Assembly (NCBI RefSeq): GCF_025698545.1
Contig: NC_068575.1
Coordinates: 58,475,980 to 58,539,979 of the forward strand
DNA from: Gossypium raimondii
Lineage: Eukaryota; Streptophyta; Magnoliopsida; Malvales; Malvaceae
Reading direction: 5' to 3'
Length of the DNA stretch: 64,000 nt
The notes under the pieces were generated by a model. That model had not been told where the DNA came from. It saw only the letters and a list, made by a program, of their open reading frames with translations, and searched no databases. Positions 39,323 through 50,461 of the stretch are shown in pieces. The translations under genes and the position numbers were made by a program. Positions within the stretch are counted from its first letter, which is position 1. Every line of letters begins with the position of its first letter.

Positions 39323-40829
39323 TTAATCCACTTGGTTTGCTTTCAAGTTTTGTTCCCATTTAGCAACAACTTAAAGATTGTTGCCGACAATGACAACTTT
39401 CATTTTCATTATGTTAATGGTGCATCTATTCTCAAAGAATGGTTTTGTTATTGCTCCTTACGATCAAGCTTGGACTTGTTTAAAGAAGTTGGATTTGAGC
39501 TAGTTTCAATGGCCCATCAAGTCTATTGTTCATGTTGTTGCTGGTAAGTTTGAACAGGTGTAATGCAAGTTGGTCTTTATTTTGGATGAAAGTTTTAGGT
39601 TGATGAACTTTTCATAACTTCATGCACGATTGTAATTTCAACAACTTGTTTGGCTGAAAGGAATTAGCAATACATTACAGCCCAATTAAGCGGGCTCATC
39701 ACTAAATAATTGTTTGATTGTTTGTAATAAGCTATTACGACCCATATTAAATACGAATTTATTTATGAAAGAGGTAATATTTGATACTCTCTCCACTGAA
39801 TAAGTGATCCAAGGCATGAGTGAAATAATAAGTTAATCTAATTTTATTTTTACAAAGTTATATAATCTAATTCATAAACAATAACATACTCATATATTAT
39901 CAAAGCATTTAAATATAAAATTGTTTTGTAATTTACGCATGTCAACACATTTTATTTTTAGAAACATGAAAAAAATTTAGAGAAAGTTTTCCATTTTACA
40001 ATTTCATTAATAAAATGACTTCAAATATCCTAAAAAAAAACTAAAAAAGATCACATATGAAATCACGAAATAAAAACCACAAAAACCCCCCATTAAACCT
40101 CATTAAGTAACTTTCAGTGTTTTTTTTTGTCAAAACTCTCTCTCTCCTCATGTTTCAGTGGTTTGAGACACTTATAGAGGGCTTTTAAACTGGAATTTTA
40201 TGGCGGAGGAAAAGTAGAACGAAGAGAGAAACACAGCTTGAAGCTAACTCCAAAAGAATGGCGATCAGAAGGATTTTTTTTGTGAACTTCTAAATCTATG
40301 GTCATGTAGGACGATATATAAAAATATTTTGAAATAAAAATGAGATCAAGATCATATCATTTGATGGTAGGGGTGGCGACTGACAACGACTCCCACGATG
40401 GAGAATGACCGAGTTTTGGAAATTTTGAACATTTGGGTGGGGGAAAGAATTTGTGAGAGAAAAAAGCTAATAACTATTAAAATAAATGAAAAATAAGGTT
40501 TATAGGTTATTAAAATAATCATTAAATATTTTAAAATTAATCTTACTAATATTTATATATTTGTTATTTTTTATGTATTTTTATAAAAATACATTTTAAA
40601 TTTCTTTTTTCTGGAATTCATTTTTTTAATTCAAAATCGATACTTAAAGCATAGATTGGATAAATGTTGAGAAATAAATTTGTTAATATATTTTATGATT
40701 AAAATTTAATTGATAAAATATATAGATATTAGAGACTTTTTTTTGGGGTACAAGAGCAAGAAAGGTTATTTCATGGAAAACAAATAAAAGTTTTTGAGGC
40801 ATATGTTGCCCTTTGTTTGGCTTCTTTAC

Positions 40830-41458
40830 GGTTTTTTATCTATATAATATTAAAAAAAATACTGAAATGACATGTTCCAAAAATTATGTGCTAAAATGGT
40901 ACATTGGAGGGTGGTGCATAGGTGGCACCATCCTAGTATTCTGACAGCATTCTGGTAAAAAAAAAATAGTAGTGGTGCCAAAGTGATAGGCAACACCACT
41001 TAAGGGTACAGGGGTATGGTGCCTACCTGATAGGCGGCACCAGTGGTATTTCCCCCCTCTCCCATCTAACTCAATTAATAAAAATAAATAATTTAAATAT
41101 GATAATTATTTAATACATTAATGGTAATTTTTTAATTCTACCATTTATTTTTAAATTATATTTAAAATTTGTAAAAATAATAAAACATGTGAAAAAATAT
41201 CATTAAAAAATTTCACATAATTACTCATTTGGATACATAATTATCTGCTTACAAACTAAAAAAGAAAAAGTGGTGCCGCCTATCACTTTGGCACCACTAC
41301 TAAAATATATTTTTTTAACAGAATGCTGTCAGAATGTTAGGGTGGTGCCGCCTATGCACCACCCTCCCCCTTTGAATGTACCATTTTGATACATAATTTT
41401 TGAAACATGCTATTTCAGTATTTTTTATTTTATTTTATATTATATAAGCAAAAAATCC
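40830..41458. mobile_element. Mutator-type foldback MITE with about 170-bp arms
   Basis: Two long inverted arms (about 40830-41000 and 41270-41458) surround an AT-rich centre. Arm landmarks are AATACTGAAATGACATG, GGTGGTGCATAGG and AGTGGTGCCAAAGTGATAGG, each with its reverse complement in the other arm. Flanks CTTCTTTAC (40821-40829) and CTTCTTTGC (41459-41467) form a 9-bp target duplication with one mismatch, as for Mutator-like elements. No transposase is encoded. Confidence 0.8.
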
Positions 41459-41689
41459 CTTCTTTGCATAGCGAATTATCGCTCAACAGTTGATGTTGAA
41501 TGGTGACATGTTAGAGAGTTGCCTTATATATCTTCAAGTGTTGGTTGGAGTTTTCATCGTACCTTTGTGCATTTGAAGATGATATTTTATCATTTTTTTA
41601 TCATTTCCAAAGAGGTTATAAAAAGCAATTTTGTGAGTTTTAAAGATTAAAATAATAGAGTGAAGGATAAGGAGCCTGACTTAGAGCTT

Positions 41690-42245
41690 GCTTGCAAATC
41701 CAAAGCTTCGGATGAACAAAAATTGAGAGCCTCTATGATCCCAGGCAATTGCAGTTTCACCTGTCATATTCATTTGGTTTTTATGAACAATGCAAAATGA
41801 AAGAGTCTAGGTAGTTAATAGCCCTTAAATCGCACCCAAATATCAAATTCCTTAAAGAGATATTTGAATAGAGTCAAAGAGAGTAAGCGTTGAGAATAGA
41901 AAGGTGTAGATCATGGATCCTTTCGACTACAACACATGGGGCGAGGTTGGCATTCCAACCGATGAGTTCATTTCTTGATTTACAAATGATACAAAGAGTG
42001 CAAGCAATGACACCACATAATCTGCTTATTCATAGGTACTAGTATTATTTAATTGGAGTCAATTGAGAAACCGGTTAGATAACGAAAAAATGCAGAAGTA
42101 ATTTGATCCGTTAACAAATGAAGAACCAAACTGAACAGCCCTAACAAAATTATAATCAAAGAAAAGATGTTCAACAGATTCTCTATTAGTTTTGCATAAA
42201 AAAACAAATATTATCATTGAGAGGTGATCTTCTCGAGAGAAGATC
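41690..42245 (-). mobile_element. LINE (L1-type) reverse-transcriptase 3' relic
   Basis: Minus-strand reading gives NRESVEHLFFDYNFVRAV near 42190-42130, which resembles the zinc-binding region that follows plant LINE reverse transcriptases. Further on LCIIC, KSRNEL and NANLAP resemble the next conserved stretch. Stops and frame changes show that it is dead. The limits are approximate. Confidence 0.6.
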
Positions 42246-43073
42246 TTTAATTGGAAGGTAATTATTGCATTTTTTTTTTTTAAAGAAAAATGATGATTTT
42301 ATAAGGAAGTTTGAGAGGCACAAGTTGTGTGCCAAACTTCATGAGGAATAGAGTGAGAGCCATTAGATATCGACCGATGATTAAGGGCATACACATTCTC
42401 CACAGAGAAAGTCCGTTATAATCAAATTTCTAGACAATTTTATCTTCTCCACCATGAATGGAGAAAGTCCTACTGAGAAGATCAAATCTTCGATCGGAGT
42501 TGAGGACTTTTTTAGTCTCAGTTTCTAACTAGAGAAATGAATGAACTTCAATATCCGAGATAGATGGTTTGACTGTGTCCGCTGAAGGACTTCGATTAAT
42601 GATTTATCATAGTTAAAAAAATTAAGGATTAAATTGAAAACTTTTATAGTGAGGACCAAAATGGAAACACAAGGGCGAGTAATTGTCCGTGTAGTTTACC
42701 CTTTCTTTTTTTTTCTTAATCCCTTCTACCGATCCATGAACAACTCCTGTTCTCGACGAACCCAAAATTAGGTGGTGTTGTGCCCGGTAACTGTCGCTGC
42801 CCCTACCGGTCTTCCAATTTTTTCCTAAGATTTTCTTTTCAACCTCATAAACTTTAAAATTCAATAACCAATGTAGATATTTTTTCCTCTTCCCAATCAG
42901 CAAAATGCTTATTGAAATAAAATTCAACAGATTTCTTTGATCACGTGACTTCAACAGCGTAAAACACTCTCCAACACGCGACAGATCACTTTTCATCTTT
43001 TTGATTATCGATGGCGTTAAATTCTCGAACTCTAAATCGATAGAAAACGACTACTTTCAAGAGCCGGTCCCTC

Positions 43074-45913
43074 ATGGAAGAAAGTGATAAAAGGATCGGT
43101 AATGGTGGGGAAACCTCTTCGAGGGTTTCAGCTGATTCACCCTCTTGGTTGTTTGCTAGCAGGCAAAGGTTCGCCATTGAGCTCAGGCCCGGTGAGACCA
43201 CGATTGTTTCTTGGAAGAGGCTAGTCAAAGATGCTCAAAACGCGTCTCCTCCTTTGACTGCGCCGAAGACCGAAGATTCTATGGTGAGAATTTTTGCTTT
43301 TTTTTTTCTTTAACTGAAATTAACTTTGCAGGTATGGAATGTGATTAGTAATTCTGGTAACATTGTTTTTCGTTAATTGGGTCTTTCTTATATTGTAATT
43401 TATCCGGCACTGCATCAATAATTTTGGGTTTGCTTATGGATAGGCTTGGAACAACATGTTTTAGGTAAACTTATTGTTCTTTGAGATGCAAGTACTTTTA
43501 TTTCTGTTAATTAACAGCTCATCCAGCAAACTGTAGGTCAAATACTTTGTTATATTTCAATTTGGCTTCTCTTGTTTGTTGTTTTGCTAGTATTATTCAA
43601 TCATATCTTGCAGTGGTACTTTTTCATCTATTCTTAAGATATCTGAAATCTTTAATTGATCACTATGTTCATTTGTCTATTGTTATGTAGGATGAATGTT
43701 TTCAAGACAGCAAGTCTACAGTTAAACAGAATGGACTACTTGTAAACTCTGAGAAATTGGAATGCATGTGAGTTTTTCCCTCTATTATTCTGCCTCGTAT
43801 CTTTTCACGTCTTGTCTGCCGGTAATCCAGGAAAACAATAATTTTTCTCTCTTTTTTCCCTAATCTAAATTATATTCGATAAATAACATACCAATAGTGA
43901 ACAGAATGGATTACTTGTAAACTAAGAGAAATTGGAATTCATTTGATTTTTTCCCTCTTTGAAGTCTTCTTCTTTGTATGCTTTTTATGTCTTGGCTGTC
44001 GGGAAGATCCTGGCAAACTAACTTTATGGATTTTCTAATCTAATGCATATTTGATAAATGATATACCATTGTGAAAGCTTCCTTTTATCAATCAATCCAA
44101 AAGATTTAAAAAATAATAATTAGTTATTATTGGTTTTCTTAGCCATAATTACGAAGTCATGTCTTTTGGTTCGAATTTTAAGTCATGTAATTTCAAAGAC
44201 GAAATAACTGTTAATTTTAGTAGCATGCTTAGTCATTGAAAGATACATTTAGTGTCTGTAGTAGTTGCTTTCTTCATTTTCTTTATTTAGCATTTAACGA
44301 CATTAACAAGAATATACTCCCATAAAGGCTAAACTAGGCATACGTTTGTATATAGAATCTTCTGTAGATTGTTTTAAAGAATGAGATTTTGGTCAAACCT
44401 GTCACTCCTAGTAAACTCCATTTCATGAACGGTTTGATGATCTAGACTCATCAAGCTTTCCAAGTATGTATGACGTGGAATTTTTGGACTTGCATATTGG
44501 TTCTGTTTTGAGATTGAATTTAAGTCAAATTTTGCATTCTGGTGGCTTGATTTTGAACATGAAATTCCATACTATCAGTGCTGTTTTTTGCAATATAGGT
44601 GCTCTTATGTCGTAATTTAGTTGTCCAGAATTACAAAATATGAGCAAAGGCCATGGTACTGAAAGGAGCCTTGGCATTTCATGGAGCTAGGTAAAAAACC
44701 GACAATATAGATCCTGAAGGAAGATTAAATTTACATGCATGCCCATTTGGGACCTAATATGGGGGAGATGTCATATATAACATGTAATGGTTCTAACTGA
44801 GTATCGTTGTTAGCAATTACTTCAAAAACGTGAAATGTTATAGGGACATTGCGGAAGAGTCTTGAACCTTCTTTTGCCAACACCCTGTTCACTATTAGTT
44901 ACTAAAAAAAAGAATTTAATGCTTAAGATGTAACAAAAAGATTTTTTGCATTTGTTATTGTTGTTGTTTCTGTGCCTGCGGCACATGCTTTTCTCTTCTG
45001 CACTTAAAACCCTTTTTCCTTTTAGGAGTAACATTATATCTGTATTTGTTCCACTTAAACCAGGAGGTCTTAGAAGCATAAATTTAGTTTTTTTAAATAT
45101 GAGCTATTATATTGAGCATATAATCACTGATTTATGGAGCATACTTTTTTTTGGTTGCTGATTATGTCTTACTTTTTGTTGAGAAAAATAATTTAAGTTG
45201 AACCTCAGTTTTACTCCTTTTTAATGATATATTGTTTTGGCCCAGAAACGAACCTGTATTATCAGTGGCTCAACAATCAAGAAAACGGACTAAAGATATG
45301 GCCAAATCTCAAGGAGAGAAAGTTGATGGTCATCTACCAAGTAAACATGTGAAAGTGGAACAGGGGAGGCTAAATTTTGCTGCTACCAACTCTTTGCTTC
45401 AAGAAGAATCTTCCGTTCTCTTGCAGAACTTAGCTGATATTAGTCAACATGATCAGAAATTGCATAAAATGTTGAATTCTTCTGTAAGATCTTCGATTAA
45501 GAAACCTGCTAACATTGGAACTAAGTCTGAGCACTCGTCACAAACTGGAATCTCAAATGATGATGATGCTTCTATATCTCCACAAAATTCAAAGGATACT
45601 GATAGCTATAACAATGTAATCATCCACCCTAGCAATATAGGAAATTATACAAACTCTTTAGCAACACACCAGAATTATCTGGAAAAAAATTATAGTAAAC
45701 AACTTGAGTCTCCGTTGAGCGAGCTGATGGTTGATGAGAATGAGGAAGGAATTTCCGCCAAAGTAGAACAGAGGGAGAGGAGGGCAGCATTTGGTGAACT
45801 GCCAGATCTTAATCTTCCTGTTTATCCAGTTCAACCCGAGGTAAGCAATTGTATCTCCAAATTTCAACAACATACGAGGACTTGATCTCTTTTTTTGTCA
45901 GTTGTCACAATAA
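43074..45913 (+). CDS. Ubinuclein-like protein, shortened paralogue, 4 exons
   Basis: Exons: 43074-43283, 43691-43767, 45246-45840, 45902-45913 (last codons LSQ, then TAA), GT-AG and in frame, 297 residues. The N-terminus has RQRFAIELRPGETTIVSWKR, as in plant ubinuclein (HIRA-complex histone chaperone) proteins. Exon 2 to exon 3 reads DECFQ...KQNGLLVNSEKLEC.INEP, matching the segment that follows the HIRA-binding region in that family, then a basic KRTKDMAK stretch. The acidic HIRA-binding region itself, normally between these two parts, is missing, and the long C-terminal part of full-length ubinucleins is absent. Intron 1 shows no trace of it. This may be a truncated paralogue or a pseudogene in progress. 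The family call comes from remembered motifs; function is unproven. Confidence 0.6.
43721..44078 (+). repeat. Diverged tandem duplication of exon 2 and following intron
   Basis: Two copies, period about 175 bp (43721-43896 and 43897-44078). The first contains most of exon 2 of the ubinuclein-like gene. The second repeats it with damage: an in-frame TAA after the LLVN codons, and TTTGATT where the first copy has its ATGTGAGT donor. The second copy is a dead exon. Confidence 0.75.
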
Positions 45914-47593
45914 GTAGTTAAAGTAATTAAATTTTATATATTGAGGTGGTTAGCATGTGTGTTGTGCCTCTTCTTATATAACCAATTCCTATTCACAGTG
46001 AAATTAAATTATTATAATTATCTATATTTGTAGGTCTTGATCTCATTCCATGATTAACTGAGCTACTTCTTCTTCTGATGCATACGTATATATACATGTC
46101 CGACCATAGTCTGTATTACTGGATGGCTTTGGCATTGTCTTTAGTGCTGATGCAGCTGCTGGAGGTAGTTGTGCATCTTGCTTGATTGACTATACATAAT
46201 GAGGTGATGGATTGACTTACATTTTCTGTAGTTAAACTTGGCTGTAGAAGATACTTTATCTGCGGTTGACTAAAAGTTTCAAGTATTGGATTAAATCTCT
46301 CGAGTATGTAAACTTGTAGTAATTTTGAAGTGGGAGAAAGGTAACAAATGATCTATATTAAGTTCTTGGCTGATTTGTGGTTCACCATTATGTAAGTGTT
46401 ATCACTTCAGTTAAGGGGCCAAATGTAGGCAACTAGGCATGTTTGAGCTCTTGCAGCTAAGAGCGTCCCAACGCAGAAGAATATAATGTTTTTAATTAAA
46501 ATTGTCAAAAATATTAGAACAAGTAGAAGATTTGTAATTTTCGTTTTGCCCGCATAAATAATTTAAAGAACAAATGTCATGAAATGATTTGAATTCAAAT
46601 GATAATCCGAAATGGTACAAACTTAAAATGATTTGATCAAAAAAAATATTAATAAGCCCGAATGATTAAAATTCAAAATAAATAAAATTCAAAGTGACTT
46701 GTAAATTTTTAAAATTTTAATTGATTCGACCTAAATTAATTTGATTTAGCATTAAATTTATTATCCATATTAGATTTCAATATTATTTTCAGAATTTATA
46801 TCCAATTTAAATAATATTACCTATTGAATATCAGAATTTAATAATTAAAAGTGTTTCAAAATAAAAATTGCCAGAAGGAACAATGGCTAGAAAAGGAACC
46901 ATTTTTTAAAAAACCACCCTTTTCCCCTTCCCCCACATCTGCTTAATTTCTCTTCCTTTCATGGGAGATTTTCACTTATACTAATGTAAAATTAACATGA
47001 TTTGACAGTTCATAATTTTTTTTACAATTAATGTTTTAACAATTCTATCATTGTAACAGATTATGCATGTTGAGTATGAAGCATTTTTTAAACTATTTAT
47101 TTTATGTGAAAAATTTCAACCGTAAAATATATGCTAATATAGATAATAATTTAAATCAATATGATAGAAATATTGAATTGATTTAAAATTTTACATGTAT
47201 GACAAATGTAATTTTTAGATAAATTTAACGGTTGGATTACTAAATTATCAATTGTATATAAAATTAAAATCATATTAGTTTTACACTGAATTATTAAATT
47301 ATATTTATTTATGACAATTTTAATTAAATTTAATAAAAATATTCAAATACTAAATTCACATTAACTTCAAATTCAGTTCCTCAATAAAATTTACCCTACC
47401 TATTATGTATTTTTAATTAAATTTATTTCATTTTTTAAAATGTAAATCTATGTCATTTAAATAAAAGAGAAATTTTTTTATTAGAAAAAAACGTTTTTGG
47501 CAAGTTTAAAAGCAGATTAAAAGCCCGGGGGAAAGGGAAGTTTACTAGAAAAAAAAAGCTCACAAATTGCGAAGACAGAGAGAGTTGGAGGGA
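45914..47593. other. Intergenic region, AT-rich
   Basis: 3' flank of the ubinuclein-like gene and upstream region of the KIWI gene. I searched it for further ubinuclein exons and saw none. No repeat with clear ends was found. Confidence 0.55.
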
Positions 47594-47825
47594 ATGTCGT
47601 TTAGAGGGAAGAGAAAGGATGGAGAGGGTCTCGCTTCCGACGAGAACGAGGATCACGCGCCTCCTAATAAAGTCTCCAAGATTTCTTCTGCAGTCGACTC
47701 TGACGATTCCGACGATGTCGTCGTCTGCGAGGTTCCTCTCCACTGACGCCCGCTGTTTCTCCATATTCTATTTCACGCCTCAAAATTTTCCCCAAAATAT
47801 GCCATTCTAGGGCTTTGCGCCTTAG

Positions 47826-47874
<49 letters not shown>

Positions 47875-49294
47875 ATTATATATTGAACAAAGTTTATGAA
47901 ATGTGGAATTCTTTTTGTTGTGGGCTGCAGATATCCAAGAATAGGAGAGTTTCAGTGAGGAACTGGAATGGCAAGATTTGGGTTGATATTCGTGAATTTT
48001 ATGTCAAGGATGGTAAACAGTTGCCTGGCAAGAAAGGTACTTTTTCTCTTTGTTTTATTTCCAAAGTTTATGATGTCAAGCCTGTGCTATTTTTTTCCTC
48101 TTTAAGTTTAAACATGAAGTTTGACTTAATCTCTAATATGTACAACAAAGTTTAACTGAGAAAGAAGGTTTCATATTGCTTTATTCATTTCATACCCGCT
48201 TTCCTGCAAACTTGTTTTTTTTTTCAGTATAGGCCTAGTGAAGGGGAGAGTTAAATGTTGTTGTTAAGTTTGATTGGTTATAACTTTCATTTAGGTTTGG
48301 ATCTTTTTACCTATTACCAGTGGGTTGAAGTTGGATTAAAAACGCAGTATTCTGTTTGTTATCCGTTGCTTATTGTCTTGTGTTCATTACTTGCATAACT
48401 TTTTTTCTTTTGTAAGTTTTAAACATTAAGCATACTGAAGTTCATACTTTGAAGTTTAATGTTTCATACACTTCCATCTGCAACACATTTTTGAGCATGA
48501 ATATTTTGTTTCATTTATTCAGCAGTGTTATGTTGTCATTTTCTCACTATTAGAAGAAAAGCTATAATAAAATTAAGCAAGGGGCCCCTTAAGTCTTAAG
48601 TTAGAGGGGACTTTTTAACCCTTTTTACCTTAAACTGAGCTTGCCTGAAAAGGATCAAAGGTGCGTTACTCAAAGAGGTAAGAGGCAGTATAGTTGATTC
48701 GCTCTACTACTTAGCAAAAAGGCATGCCAATGCTGCTTACCCCAAATCACACATGATATTTTAGGTTGAGATTAAACCGTTGTTTTTACTTTTTAGTATT
48801 AATTTGATTATTGGGTTTGTTTCCTTACTGTTGTTGAATGTCAACAAACACAAATGGACTTGTCAAAATTGTGAATCTGTTATTTGTGAAAACCTTTAGT
48901 TGAAAATGTTATAGACTGCCCAGAGAATATTTGGGTTGGGAAATTACTTGGAAAAGTTTGACCTCTCTCTCTCTGTCTTCATTCTTATTTGGTGCTACGC
49001 TGGTAGTCACGATGTCGATGCATAACAGGATTTGGGGATTTTAGCTTCTGAAACTTAAGAGTTTCCATCTTTCTTTTTTCCATTGTCATTGTCAATATTC
49101 ATGAACTAACATTTTCTTATTCTCCTAGGTATTTCTCTAAGTCTGGACCAGGTATGAATTACAAAGTTACTCTACCTAATATCATGATAGTGATGGGTGG
49201 GTACATTTGACTTTCTGATTTTGTTCTGGTGCAGTGGAATGTTCTATGCGATCATGCAGAGGCAATCGATAAGGCACTTGCTGAGAACTCGTAG
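47594..49294 (+). CDS. KIWI: PC4/p15 transcriptional coactivator (KIWI type), 4 exons
   Basis: Small single-stranded-DNA-binding coactivator of RNA polymerase II transcription. Exons 47594-47731, 47931-48036, 49129-49151, 49235-49294, all GT-AG, give 108 residues, about the size of Arabidopsis KIWI. The N-terminal half is charged and Ser/Asp-rich (MSFRGKRKDGEG, DSDDSDDVVVCE). The C-terminal PC4 domain (residues about 47-108) contains KNRRVSVRNWNGKIWVDIRE, KDGKQLPGKKGISLSLDQW and the closing helix AEAIDKALAENS. Intron 1 holds a CT microsatellite just after the donor side, and intron 2 is 1.1 kb. The micro-exon of 23 bases (exon 3) is needed to keep the frame and matches the family. Confidence 0.93.
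47831..47872. repeat. (CT)n microsatellite in KIWI intron 1
   Basis: A pure TC dinucleotide run of about 40 bp, located 60 bp upstream of the intron 1 acceptor. Confidence 0.95.
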
Positions 49295-50461
49295 GAAGTA
49301 GAGATATGGTATACCAAGGGAATCTAAGGACCTTTTCATATATTTTGGAAAGTTAACTTGCTGGAGGCCTAGGTTTTGTTGTTTATGATAGATCTTAACT
49401 TGTTTTTGAAGTTGCTATACTTAGAAGATATTTTATGCGGACCTCCATTTTGTGTAATTAGTTGTGTAGCTTTCAGCTATTAGACTGAATTTCAGCTGTA
49501 TCTTTCATGTTGGATGATATTAACATGATCTGTGAAATGGAGACGTAAAAAAGGAACTAGATGGTGAATTTTGCTATTAAGGAGATGGGAATTTGGGAAA
49601 AGAAGTAAATTTCGGTATTTTTGCTACTAAGCTTTTTCTTTTGATGGAAATATGTATCATTGAGAAGGGATTTCTAGTAGAAAGGGTCCTCGATAACGTT
49701 TATAAGAACATGAATCAATCTGCCTCAAAATTAAACCTGATAATTTGTACATGTGTGTTGTATTACGTGTTAGTTATGTAAAGATAAATACAATAAAAAT
49801 TACTAAACCTGTTATGATGTTAAATATATTTGTATCGGATTCAAAATGATCGAATCTAATGTAAAGTAAACTTCTCTTCGAACAAGAGAGACTAGGGAAG
49901 TTGCTAATCCAAATTGAATTCATTTGCCATGGTAAGCCTGAAAATACAAATACGACCTCAAAGTCAACCGAGTTTAGTCATCCCTCAAACTGGTTAAAGA
50001 AACCATAGCCCGAATTGGTGTTGTTGGCCTGCAAAATAGTTTACGAACAATGCCAAATGGCAGTGCTTCAAAGGGGGTCACTAAGAACAAAGTAAAAAAA
50101 AACAAAAAGACAGAAAGGGAGCAGAGCAACATCTTAAATAGGAAAAAGACAGTCAACAGGAGCTAACCATATCGAACATATACTTTTACAGCAATTTGCA
50201 AAAGTTGATGACAAAGGGGAAAGAGCAGGAGCTTAAGACGATAACATTACAACGTGCATGCATAAGCACACATAGCGTACATACCAACTTCAAATTAATA
50301 CTATAACACGTTACAACTTGAATCTCATAAATCTGAATAGCTGTCTGCAACATCACACTGTCTTTTGGTTTCGATCACCGGGGCAAACTCACCCTTCCAG
50401 AAGTTCACTAATAAAAAATCAGCACGTTGTTCAGAAGAAAGTAAATTCTATTGTAAGCCAA
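49295..50461. other. Intergenic region between convergent genes
   Basis: 3' flanks of the KIWI gene (+) and the augmin subunit 1 gene (-). Nothing else is recognised. Confidence 0.6.

Larger units (their letters stand above)
37117..43073. other. Intergenic region between divergent TOP3A and ubinuclein-like genes
   Basis: No protein-coding gene is supported. It contains a Tourist-like MITE (39173-39322), a Mutator-type foldback element (40830-41458) and a LINE relic (about 41690-42245). Promoters of both flanking genes should lie at its two ends, but I cannot point to specific elements. The remainder is AT-rich DNA with nothing recognised. Confidence 0.6.

Noticed and set aside
46040-46470. 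Possible extra ubinuclein exons downstream of 45913
   Set aside because: No frame in this stretch carries the lysine- and leucine-rich blocks expected of the C-terminal part of the family.
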